Positions 33,456 through 40,493 of a DNA stretch of 55,660 bases are shown here, piece after piece. The stretch covers positions 1 through 55,660 of the forward strand of contig NZ_MXAV01000010.1 in assembly GCF_002847505.1 (NCBI RefSeq), given 5' to 3'. The first letter of the stretch is position 1; every line of letters starts with the position of its first letter. The notes beneath the pieces were generated by a model that worked only from the letters and a program-made list of their open reading frames with translations, ran no database searches and had not been told where the DNA came from. This DNA is from Acidithiobacillus marinus (GTDB lineage Bacteria > Pseudomonadota > Gammaproteobacteria > Acidithiobacillales > Acidithiobacillaceae). The position numbers and the translations under genes were made by a program.

Positions 33456-35606
33456 ATGCTGGTTAATTTACCTGGACCATGGAGTCCATTTCTGGGACGT
33501 CTCGCGCTCTCCGAGATCCCTTATACCAATCCCATTCTGGCGCCCCTGTTTGTGGTGATTGTGCTTGCTGGTATCGCGCTGGTGGCGGGTATTACTTATT
33601 ACGGCAAGTGGGGATATCTCTGGAAGGAATGGTTTACCACGGTAGATCATAAAAAACTCGGAATTATGTATATCATTCTTGGTTTGATTATGCTGTTTCG
33701 AGGATTTATTGATGGTCTGATGATGCGGACGCAGCAGACCCTGGCGGTGGGATCCGGCCATAATGGAATGCCGGTTATGGGGGCCATTCATGGCTACCTG
33801 GCGCCCTTTCACTTTGGGCAGATTTACAGTGCCCACGGGTTGATCATGATTCTGCTGGCGGCCACCCCGCTGCTGGTGGGCTTAATGAATATCATCGTTC
33901 CCCTGCAGATTGGCGCTCGGGATATGGCTTATCCCTATCTGAATGCTTTGGGTTTGTGGATTACCGCAGCTGCCGTATTCCTGATCATGATTTCCCTGTT
34001 TGTAGGAGATTTTTCTCATAATGGTTGGTTTGGCTATGCACCGATTTTCGAGCTGGCTTACAGTCCCGGGGTGGGCGTGGACTACTGGATATGGACCCTG
34101 GAGCTGGTGGCCCTGGGCACAACCTTGGGAAGTATCAATTTTCTGGCAACGGTAGTGAAAATGCGGGCGCCCGGCGTGACCTGGACGCGCTTGCCGGTTT
34201 TTACCTGGACAGCGGTTTCCGCCAATATTATTGCTTTGACTTCTTTTCCTTGTTTGCAGGTGGCCCTGGCTTTGGTCGGCGCTGATCGTTATCTGGGCAC
34301 CCATTTTTTCACGGCCGGGTTTGGTGGTAATTTGATGCTTTACACCAATCTGTTCTGGCTGTGGGGTCATCCCGAAGTATATTTTGTGATCTTGCCGGCT
34401 TTCGGCATGATTTCAGAGGTGATCCCCACTTTTTCCGAAAAACCCATTTTTGGTTATATCACCATGGTACTGGCTTCTTTTGCCATTGCCGGGGTGTCCT
34501 GGATCGTCTGGTTACATCACTTTTTTACCATGGGTATGGGGCCTTATGTCAGTACCGAGTTCAGCGTGGCGACCATGCTGGTAGGTATCCCGACGGGAGT
34601 GAAAGTGTTTAACTGGACTTTCACCATGTATCGTGGACGACTGACGTTTTCCTCGGCCATGATCTGGTCTATTGGTGCACTATTTCTGCTCTTGATTGGT
34701 GGTTTGACCGGCATGATGTTATCCATTCCGGCCATCAATTATATGGTCCATAACAGTGTATTTGTGGTGGCCCATTTCCACATGATGTTGCTGTGCATTG
34801 TGTATGCCGTGTTCAGTGCCATTATTTTCTGGTTTCCCAAGGTGTTTGGTTTCAAACTCAACGAAGCCTGGGGAAAAATCATGTTCTGGTTATTCAGTGC
34901 GGGAACTTTTCTGGTGTTTTTCCCGATGTTCATGCTCGGCTTCATGGGTGAAACCCGGCGTCTGGATTGGCCGTTCAATCTGCAGTGGGCACCCTGGTTT
35001 GATGTTCAGGAAGTGGGTATTGCGGTGTATGTGCTTTCAGTACTGGCATTTCTCTGGTTGATTTATGTCAGTATTCGGGATCGCGCTGAGAATCGCGTGG
35101 GCGCAGATGCCTGGGGTACTTCCCGTAGTCTGGAATGGATTACCGATTCTCCAGTGCCTTTCTACAATTTTGCCATGGTCCCGCATGTGAATCATCGCGA
35201 CGAAGCGGCCTGGCGGAGAGAAAACGGGTTTTCCGATAAACGTCCGGAAAAATTTGTAGATATCCATATGCCTAACAATACTCCGGTGGCGATCATTATA
35301 GGCGCACTGACTTTTGTGGTCGGGTTCGGTTTAACCTGGCGGATATGGTGGCTGACCGTATTGGCCCTGGTGGTAACGGTGCTGGTCATGATTTACCGTT
35401 CGGGTAAGGGCGATCCCGGTTACATCATTTCGGCGGAAGAAATGGCAAAAATGGACCGTGAATCTCGACAGAAAATGGATGACGGTCATGCACATCTTCC
35501 CAAGGGCGGTGGTTATACCGGTGGTACGGTAACTGCCTATTCCGCTGGAGCAGGTGACTCTGGATCGTCAGGCACCCCGCCTGGAAATTCCCGGCCGCTA
35601 TCCTGA
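33456..35606 (+). CDS. cyoB: Cytochrome bo3-type quinol oxidase subunit I
   Basis: A 716-residue catalytic subunit of a proton-pumping heme-copper oxidase, reducing O2 with quinol. Quinol-site residues known from E. coli CyoB are conserved: Arg82 and Asp86 (RGFIDGLMMR), His119 and Gln122 (PFHFGQIYSAHG), with heme-ligand His127. CuB/heme region: WGHPEVYFVILPAFGM (His, Glu, cross-linked Tyr), HHFFTMG, and VAHFHMML with the heme b and heme o/a ligands. The C-terminus is longer than usual, with a Gly/Ser-rich tail after residue 680. It lies 29 bp after cyoA. Confidence 0.95.
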   Translation: MLVNLPGPWSPFLGRLALSEIPYTNPILAPLFVVIVLAGIALVAGITYYGKWGYLWKEWFTTVDHKKLGIMYIILGLIMLFRGFIDGLMMRTQQTLAVGSGHNGMPVMGAIHGYLAPFHFGQIYSAHGLIMILLAATPLLVGLMNIIVPLQIGARDMAYPYLNALGLWITAAAVFLIMISLFVGDFSHNGWFGYAPIFELAYSPGVGVDYWIWTLELVALGTTLGSINFLATVVKMRAPGVTWTRLPVFTWTAVSANIIALTSFPCLQVALALVGADRYLGTHFFTAGFGGNLMLYTNLFWLWGHPEVYFVILPAFGMISEVIPTFSEKPIFGYITMVLASFAIAGVSWIVWLHHFFTMGMGPYVSTEFSVATMLVGIPTGVKVFNWTFTMYRGRLTFSSAMIWSIGALFLLLIGGLTGMMLSIPAINYMVHNSVFVVAHFHMMLLCIVYAVFSAIIFWFPKVFGFKLNEAWGKIMFWLFSAGTFLVFFPMFMLGFMGETRRLDWPFNLQWAPWFDVQEVGIAVYVLSVLAFLWLIYVSIRDRAENRVGADAWGTSRSLEWITDSPVPFYNFAMVPHVNHRDEAAWRRENGFSDKRPEKFVDIHMPNNTPVAIIIGALTFVVGFGLTWRIWWLTVLALVVTVLVMIYRSGKGDPGYIISAEEMAKMDRESRQKMDDGHAHLPKGGGYTGGTVTAYSAGAGDSGSSGTPPGNSRPLS

Positions 35607-35673
35607 ATTGTCGACTTGGCGTGACGGCGTTCGTTGCTGTCACGCGTATTTCTCCATTAAAAAGGAGTTGTTT

Positions 35674-36312
35674 ATGAGCTCTGCGCATGACAAGCCCGTG
35701 AATCCAGATCAGGTGGTACTGTGGTCGGATGATTATGAGGGGCATGATGTTATTTCGACGCGGACCTTCGGGTTCTGGATGTATATTCTCAGTGACGGGA
35801 TGTTGTTTGCGACGCTGTTTGCCGCTTACGGCGTGCTGAGTTATTCCCATAGTTATTATACGGGGCCAACGCCTGCCCAGTTTGTGGCGCCCTGGTATAC
35901 CTTTATCCAAACCATGGCCTTGTTTTTGAGTGTCTTGGCCTATGGCTTTTCCATGGCATCCATGAAAACCGGCAGTAAAGCCGGGGTGATCAATGGGATG
36001 ATAGCTTCCATGGTTTTAGGGGGCGTGTTTCTTGGTCTCAATATTCATGACGTACTACGCATGATCAGCATGGGGATAACCCCCGAAGTCAGTGGCGGGT
36101 TGTCGGCCTTTTATGCGCTGACTCAGGTCCATGCCGCCCATATATTTGTCGGGCTCATCTGGATGCTGGTGATGTTGTATCAAATCCTGAAAAAAGGCTT
36201 CACCGAGGATGTGGTGGGCAGACTCATCAGCCTGCGCATGTTCTGGCAATTTCAGGCGGTGATGTGGGTATTTATTTATGTGTTTGTTTATTTGTGGGGG
36301 TATATGTCATGA
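35674..36312 (+). CDS. cyoC: Quinol oxidase subunit III
   Basis: A 212-residue membrane subunit with five helices, stabilising subunit I. STRTFGFWMYILSDGMLFATLF and YALTQVHAAHIFVGLIWMLV are typical of CyoC. ATG 35674 follows AAAGGAG by a good distance; a longer in-frame version would run back into cyoB. It overlaps cyoD by ATGA. Confidence 0.93.
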   Translation: MSSAHDKPVNPDQVVLWSDDYEGHDVISTRTFGFWMYILSDGMLFATLFAAYGVLSYSHSYYTGPTPAQFVAPWYTFIQTMALFLSVLAYGFSMASMKTGSKAGVINGMIASMVLGGVFLGLNIHDVLRMISMGITPEVSGGLSAFYALTQVHAAHIFVGLIWMLVMLYQILKKGFTEDVVGRLISLRMFWQFQAVMWVFIYVFVYLWGYMS

Positions 36313-36674
36313 GTCATGGTCACAGCAATCCGCTGCAACATCCGGAAGTACAGATGGCGAGTCGTAGCAGTTATCTGGCAGGATTTGTCATTGCCTCCCT
36401 ATTGATGCTGGCTGCCACCATTCTGGTAAGTGGCCAGGTACTTGCGCCCTTTGCGCTGTTATTAACCATCATGGGTTGTGCCGGTCTGGCGGCCATCGCC
36501 CAGATGTATTTCCTGCTCCACATCGATATTTCTGAACACAATATCTGGAATACGGTGGCTCTGGTCATGTTCATCCCGCTGTTTGTCATTACCATCGGTT
36601 TGACCTGGTGGATGTTTTCTCAGTTGTATATGCGGACCATGCCCATGATTCCGGGTATGCCCGGCATGCATTGA
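36309..36674 (+). CDS. cyoD: Quinol oxidase subunit IV
   Basis: A 121-residue small membrane subunit with three helices (SYLAGFVIASLLMLAATILV, LTIMGCAGLAAIAQMYFLLH, VALVMFIPLFVITIGLTWWM). FLLHIDISEHNIWN fits the CyoD consensus. The C-terminal tail is Met-rich (MRTMPMIPGMPGMH), which might touch copper, but this is unproven. It overlaps cyoC and is 10 bp before the CtaA-like gene. Confidence 0.9.
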   Translation: MSHGHSNPLQHPEVQMASRSSYLAGFVIASLLMLAATILVSGQVLAPFALLLTIMGCAGLAAIAQMYFLLHIDISEHNIWNTVALVMFIPLFVITIGLTWWMFSQLYMRTMPMIPGMPGMH

Positions 36675-36684
36675 GGCGGATCCC

Positions 36685-37635
36685 ATGGACGAGCGCATCG
36701 TAAGACAAACTGCCGAACTGGGCGGAGCAGGTGGGGCAGAGCATATTCCCCACGCCATAGAAGGAGAGCTGACCCCGGCGGTACGGCTGATCGGGCGGCT
36801 GATCACGCTGCTGCTGCTGTTGTCGGTAGCGGCGGGGCTGTGGCAAGGGTTCAGCAGTCACAGCCTGTTGAACGGGGTGGTGAACGGCCTCAAGGCCAGT
36901 GAAGTCGGCTTTGCCATGGTGCTGATCCTGCTGGGCAGTATTGTCGAAGGCTTTGGTTATGGACTGTCTCTAGGGACCAAATGGCCCTACACTCGCAACA
37001 TTGTGCTATTGATGGTCCGGGGAGACCCTGAAGCCGCCCACCGGGTGGTCGCCACCCTGGTCGGCCTGGTCGCCCTGGCTCTGGTCATTCTTGCCCCCGG
37101 CATCAGCACCATCAGCGGTCTGATCCTGATCGTGGTCACCGCCCTTTTTGGCATGGGCACCCTCTACGTCCTCGCCGGCCGGGCCCCGGCCTTTGTGCAT
37201 GGCACCCATGGCCTGCTGGCCTACGGCGTATTTCTCATCTACCTCACCGGCCTCGCCTATCCCGGCCTCGACTTCTGGACCTATCTTGGCGCCATGGGCG
37301 CGCTGCACGCCCTGCTGCTCGCCGTCTTTCTGGGCGGCATGACCACCGGACAACGGGGATTCGGGACCGCCATCGGCGCCTTCGTGCAACCGAAGAAAGT
37401 GTCACAGTGGACTGTCGCCGCGCACATCACGGCCGGCCTGCTCCTGGTGGCGACCCTGGGCTACCTGATGCCCGCCTATCCCATCGCCTTTTACCTCGCG
37501 GTCGGCCAGTTCGCGGTCGGATTTTTACTTTTTCACGCCGTTAGCCTCAAACCCAAAGACCCCGGCATCATGGTCGCCTTTCACCAGAGCATGGTATTGC
37601 TCATGGCCCTGGCCATCGTCCTGGTCTGGCGCTGA
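36685..37635 (+). CDS. CtaA/COX15-like membrane protein
   Basis: A 316-residue protein with a charged N-terminus of about 35 residues and eight hydrophobic helices in two similar halves. Histidines occur at positions like the heme ligands of heme A synthases: EAAHRVVATLVGL and VHGTHGLLAYGVF in the first half, VAAHITAGLLLVATL and VAFHQSMVLLMAL in the second. It lies 10 bp after cyoD and 6 to 21 bp before the heme O synthase gene. It is therefore either a heme A synthase (heme O to heme A) or an assembly factor derived from it. The DNA here and in the next gene is GC-richer than cyoA-D. An unrelated 8-helix protein cannot be excluded. Confidence 0.6.
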   Translation: MDERIVRQTAELGGAGGAEHIPHAIEGELTPAVRLIGRLITLLLLLSVAAGLWQGFSSHSLLNGVVNGLKASEVGFAMVLILLGSIVEGFGYGLSLGTKWPYTRNIVLLMVRGDPEAAHRVVATLVGLVALALVILAPGISTISGLILIVVTALFGMGTLYVLAGRAPAFVHGTHGLLAYGVFLIYLTGLAYPGLDFWTYLGAMGALHALLLAVFLGGMTTGQRGFGTAIGAFVQPKKVSQWTVAAHITAGLLLVATLGYLMPAYPIAFYLAVGQFAVGFLLFHAVSLKPKDPGIMVAFHQSMVLLMALAIVLVWR

Positions 37636-37656
37636 GGCACGGTGACAGGAACCCCC

Positions 37657-38655
37657 ATGAAAAGTCACATGATTGCCTCCCCCCCCAACGACCCCGACGG
37701 CCTGTTACCCGCCGCCAGCGCTTCCCTGACGGGCACGGTAACCGGCAAGCTGGACCGCCGCAGCGGCAACGGCTTTCAACCCGGTCTCCTGCTCCACGAC
37801 CTCTGGGTACTGGCCAAAGCCCGGGTCGTCTCCCTGCTGGTATTCACCGCCGCCGTCGGCGAGATTCTCGCCCCCCACGCCCTGATTCACTGGCAGGCCG
37901 CCCTGGCCGGACTGCTGGGCATTGCCCTCGCCGGCGGGGCCGGCGGTGTCCTCAACCAGATCGTCGAACCGGACCTCGACCAGCACATGCGCCGCACCCT
38001 GCACCGGCCCCTGGCCGAAGGCCGCATCAGCCGCCGGGGCGCCATGCTTTACGCCATGGTACTGATGAGTGCCGCCATTGCCATTCTCGCCTGGGGCACC
38101 AACCCCCTGACCCTGGTGCTCACCCTGGCGGGTACCGTCGGCTACGGCGTGGTCTACACCCTCTACCTCAAGCCCAGTACCCCCTGGAACATTGTCTGGG
38201 GTGGCCTGGCCGGCGCCTTGCCACCGCTGATTGGCTGGACCGCCATCACCGGCAGCATCGCCGCCCTTCCGGTAGTGCTGGTACTGCTGGTTTTTGTCTG
38301 GACCCCCGCGCACTTCTGGCCCCTGGCCATCAACTGCCGGCGCGACTACGCCAAGGCCTGCATTCCCATGCTGCCCTGTACCCACGGCATCGACCGCACC
38401 CGCAAGGAAGTACTGAATTACGCCATCCTCACCTGGGGGGTGAGTCTGATCCCGGCCTTGCTCACCGGCGACTGGATTTATGGCGGCATTGCCTGGCTCT
38501 CGGGGGCCTGGTTTGTCGGGATGGCCCTGCGCCTCAAGGCCCTGCCCGAAGGCCCGGAAATGGATCAATATGCCCGCAGCATGTTCGCTTATTCCATCTC
38601 TTACCTGTTTTTGCTTTATACCGGGCTTATTCTGGGCCGATTGCTGATCGGATGA
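37657..38655 (+). CDS. cyoE: Protoheme IX farnesyltransferase (heme O synthase)
   Basis: A 332-residue UbiA-family membrane enzyme that adds farnesyl to heme B, giving heme O. Asp-rich motif: LNQIVEPDLDQHMRRTLHRP (Asp ligands in place of NxxxDxxxD); others are KPSTPWNIVWGGLAGALPPL and FVWTPAHFWPLAINCRRDYA. About eight or nine helices are seen. A hydrophilic N-terminus of about 40 residues is longer than usual. ATG 37657 has AGGA six bases upstream; GTG 37642 is an alternative. CtaB is the synonymous name in operons with CtaA. Codons prefer C and G in third position far more than the cyoA-D genes. Confidence 0.92.
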   Translation: MKSHMIASPPNDPDGLLPAASASLTGTVTGKLDRRSGNGFQPGLLLHDLWVLAKARVVSLLVFTAAVGEILAPHALIHWQAALAGLLGIALAGGAGGVLNQIVEPDLDQHMRRTLHRPLAEGRISRRGAMLYAMVLMSAAIAILAWGTNPLTLVLTLAGTVGYGVVYTLYLKPSTPWNIVWGGLAGALPPLIGWTAITGSIAALPVVLVLLVFVWTPAHFWPLAINCRRDYAKACIPMLPCTHGIDRTRKEVLNYAILTWGVSLIPALLTGDWIYGGIAWLSGAWFVGMALRLKALPEGPEMDQYARSMFAYSISYLFLLYTGLILGRLLIG

Positions 38656-38678
38656 AGGCCGAGACCGTGCACCTGGCT

Positions 38679-38709
38679 TGTGCCTCCTGTCTGTGCCCCC
38701 TGTCTGTGC
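38679..38709. repeat. 13-bp tandem repeat downstream of cyoE
   Basis: TGTGCCTCCTGTC is followed directly by TGTGCCCCCTGTC and a partial third unit TGTGC. One base differs between the two full units. It is a short tandem duplication in the tail of the cyo operon, with no evident function. Confidence 0.7.
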
Positions 38710-38952
38710 ATTTAGCGGGACCAAGCCTGACATGCGCTGTGCCATCTGGACCAGGCGATCCTTCAGCCCGGAGGCTATCCCGCATGAGAGGGATGAACCG
38801 GGTCTGAACTAGGTCTTGACCAACTCTTTTTTGCTGATTATGTATAACGCAACATCCTGTTTAAAATAACAAAAAAATAAGCAGATGGTATTATCAAGAG
38901 TTTTTGGGCTGAGATGAGAATATTCTCGGTTTCTAGGCATACAGTTTGCTAC

Positions 38953-38966
38953 AAACTAATTAGTTT
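38953..38966. promoter_or_regulatory. Perfect palindrome, candidate operator of the sox operon
   Basis: AAACTAATTAGTTT is self-complementary over 14 bp. It is 69 bp upstream of the first sox-cluster ATG and its right end abuts TATACA (38966-38971), a -10 candidate with TTTGCT as a poor -35. A dimeric repressor binding here would block that promoter. The Rrf2 regulator downstream of the cluster is one candidate, by proximity only. Confidence 0.4.
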
Positions 38967-39034
38967 ATACATGAAGGCCGTTGTAAAAAGTTCTGGGAAA
39001 TAATGGTCGAGGTTTTGGAAAGGGGTCCCCAATA

Positions 39035-39547
39035 ATGAAATTTCGTGGAGTAGTTGCGCTGGGTGTGAGTCTGTGCGCAAGTCTGTGGGTCACAGCGGTG
39101 GCAAGCCCGGTATATGTGGAAAAAGTAGACATGCCTATGCAAGCCACCATGACGGAAGTGAAAAACGTGCTGCATGATGGCGGTTATAAAATTGTACTTC
39201 ATCTCAACATCTTGAAGTTGATCAAGGCGCAACAGAAGCAACTTAAAATACCCGATTTCAATGCCCGCAAGTTTACCGACGTGCAGGCGCTGGTGTTTTG
39301 TAATCCCTATGACTTCAGCAAACTGCTGAATGCGGACTGGCCTGCTGCTGCAGGTTGTCCGCTCACGCTGGATGTGTTCTCAAAAGGTTCGAACAGCTAC
39401 ATCGTCTATGGGTTACGTGCAGATTTTGCAAATACGCCAGCCTCCAAAAAAATCACCCAATCTTTTGATCAAGCAGTGATCAAGGTGCTTCAGGGAATCC
39501 CCATGTCAAGAGAGATCAGCAAAATCCCGGACTTGTCCGGTAAATAA
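39035..39547 (+). CDS. Periplasmic DUF302-like protein of the sox cluster
   Basis: A 170-residue protein with a signal peptide (MKFRGVVALGVSLCASLWVT, cleavage after AVA near residue 23). The mature part has the features of DUF302 (TT1751 fold): an opening helix segment MTEVKNVLHDGGYKIVLHL, then the strand ALVFCNPYDFSKLL and the later PLTLDVFSKGSNSYIVYG. Two cysteines (FCNP and AGCPL) may form a disulfide. It is 35 bp upstream of soxY and probably the first gene of the sox transcript. Function is unknown; a sulfur-carrier or protein-stabilising role is only a guess. Confidence 0.62.
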   Translation: MKFRGVVALGVSLCASLWVTAVASPVYVEKVDMPMQATMTEVKNVLHDGGYKIVLHLNILKLIKAQQKQLKIPDFNARKFTDVQALVFCNPYDFSKLLNADWPAAAGCPLTLDVFSKGSNSYIVYGLRADFANTPASKKITQSFDQAVIKVLQGIPMSREISKIPDLSGK

Positions 39548-39582
39548 TGGAATTGGCTTAAGGCTGCAAAAAGGAGATGTCA

Positions 39583-40086
39583 ATGGAACAAATGAAGAGA
39601 AGAAAGTTTTTGGGAATATCCGCAGCGGGTATGGCTGCAGTGGCAGGTTCAAGTGTTCTGATGCCTGCCATTGCCAATGCGGCTAATGTCGCCGGTTGGC
39701 CGGCAGCAGCCTTTGATGCCAAGGCGCTGGATGCCGCCATGAAGGACAGTATTGATACGACCTCAGTCAAAGTTTCAACGAAAGTGCATCTGACTGCGCC
39801 GACTATTGCCGAGAACGGTGCGGCTGTACCGGTTACTGTCGATGTGGATCATCCGATGACGGCCGATGATTATATTGAGACCGTTTATTTGTATGTGGAC
39901 CATAATCCTACCCCCTTGGCCAGTGCATTTCATTTCACCGCAAACAGTGGTCAGGCTTATTTCCAGGAACGCATAAAAATGGCTAAAACCGATATGGTCA
40001 GAGCGGTCGCTAAAACCAATAAAGGGGTGTTGATGGCCTCCAAACCCCAGGAAGTCAAAGTCACTATCGGTGGGTGTGGCGGTTAA
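39583..40086 (+). CDS. soxY: Sulfur carrier protein SoxY
   Basis: A 167-residue periplasmic carrier. The N-terminus is a Tat signal (MKRRKFLGISAAGMAAVAG). The C-terminus ends in the defining swinging arm GGCGG, whose Cys carries the sulfur substrate for SoxXA and SoxB. Immunoglobulin-like strands such as ETVYLYVDHNPTPLASAFHF precede it. ATG 39583 is six bases after GGAG; an in-frame ATG at 39577 is too close to it. SoxZ, its partner, follows after 44 bp. Confidence 0.95.
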   Translation: MEQMKRRKFLGISAAGMAAVAGSSVLMPAIANAANVAGWPAAAFDAKALDAAMKDSIDTTSVKVSTKVHLTAPTIAENGAAVPVTVDVDHPMTADDYIETVYLYVDHNPTPLASAFHFTANSGQAYFQERIKMAKTDMVRAVAKTNKGVLMASKPQEVKVTIGGCGG

Positions 40087-40130
40087 AGCAAAGTTTCTGG
40101 CAATAATGATTTGAAGAAGGAGAGTTTATT

Positions 40131-40460
40131 ATGGCAGCAATAGGTAACCCGATGGTTCGGATGGCTTCACATGCCAAAAAGGGACAAGTTGTAGAGGTGC
40201 GTTCTTTGATCATGAATCCAATGACGACCGGACTCAGTAAAAACAAGGCAGGCAAATTGATTCCTGCCCATTTTATCCAGACCGTTACGGTCACTTTCAA
40301 TAAAAAGCCATTATGTAGTGTGGACTGGAGTACTGCGATTAGCGCTAATCCTTATTTGGCTTTCAAAATGCGTGCTGACGAAAGTGGCACTCTGGAAATG
40401 ACCTGGAAGGACAATACTAATGGTGTCTGGTCCAGCAAGGCGTCCATTACCGTGGCCTAA
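40131..40460 (+). CDS. soxZ: Sulfur carrier complex protein SoxZ
   Basis: A 109-residue protein without signal peptide, exported with SoxY. Family blocks: AKKGQVVEVRSLIMNPMTTG, IPAHFIQTVTVTFNKKPL, VDWSTAISANPYLAFKMRA and TLEMTWKDNTNGVW. It forms the SoxYZ heterodimer that holds the growing sulfur chain in the periplasm. It has a strong Shine-Dalgarno (GAAGGAG). Confidence 0.95.
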   Translation: MAAIGNPMVRMASHAKKGQVVEVRSLIMNPMTTGLSKNKAGKLIPAHFIQTVTVTFNKKPLCSVDWSTAISANPYLAFKMRADESGTLEMTWKDNTNGVWSSKASITVA

Positions 40461-40493
40461 ACGATAGTTTCACAAAAAACATGCGAGGTGAGT

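Larger units (their letters stand above)
38656..39034. promoter_or_regulatory. Intergenic region upstream of the sox cluster
   Basis: This 379-bp gap holds no gene. In order: a 13-bp tandem repeat (TGTGCCTCCTGTC, 2.4 copies, 38679-38709); an imperfect hairpin CCCGG/CCGGG enclosing ATCCC/GGGAT (38767-38802), followed by GGTCTTGACC and a T6 run (38827-38832) that may end the cyo operon; an AT-rich stretch; and a perfect 14-bp palindrome at 38953-38966. The sox promoter probably lies between 38815 and 38975. I saw no GG-N10-GC sigma-54 element. Confidence 0.4.

Noticed and set aside
38679-38709. CRISPR-like repeat
   Set aside because: Only 2.4 adjacent 13-bp units without spacers; it is a simple tandem duplication. 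No CRISPR array or cas gene occurs in the window.
37705-38745. A 346-codon Gly/Gln-rich antisense frame in the cyoE gene
   Set aside because: GC-rich DNA with C-ending codons creates such frames; heme O synthase motifs are on the other strand.
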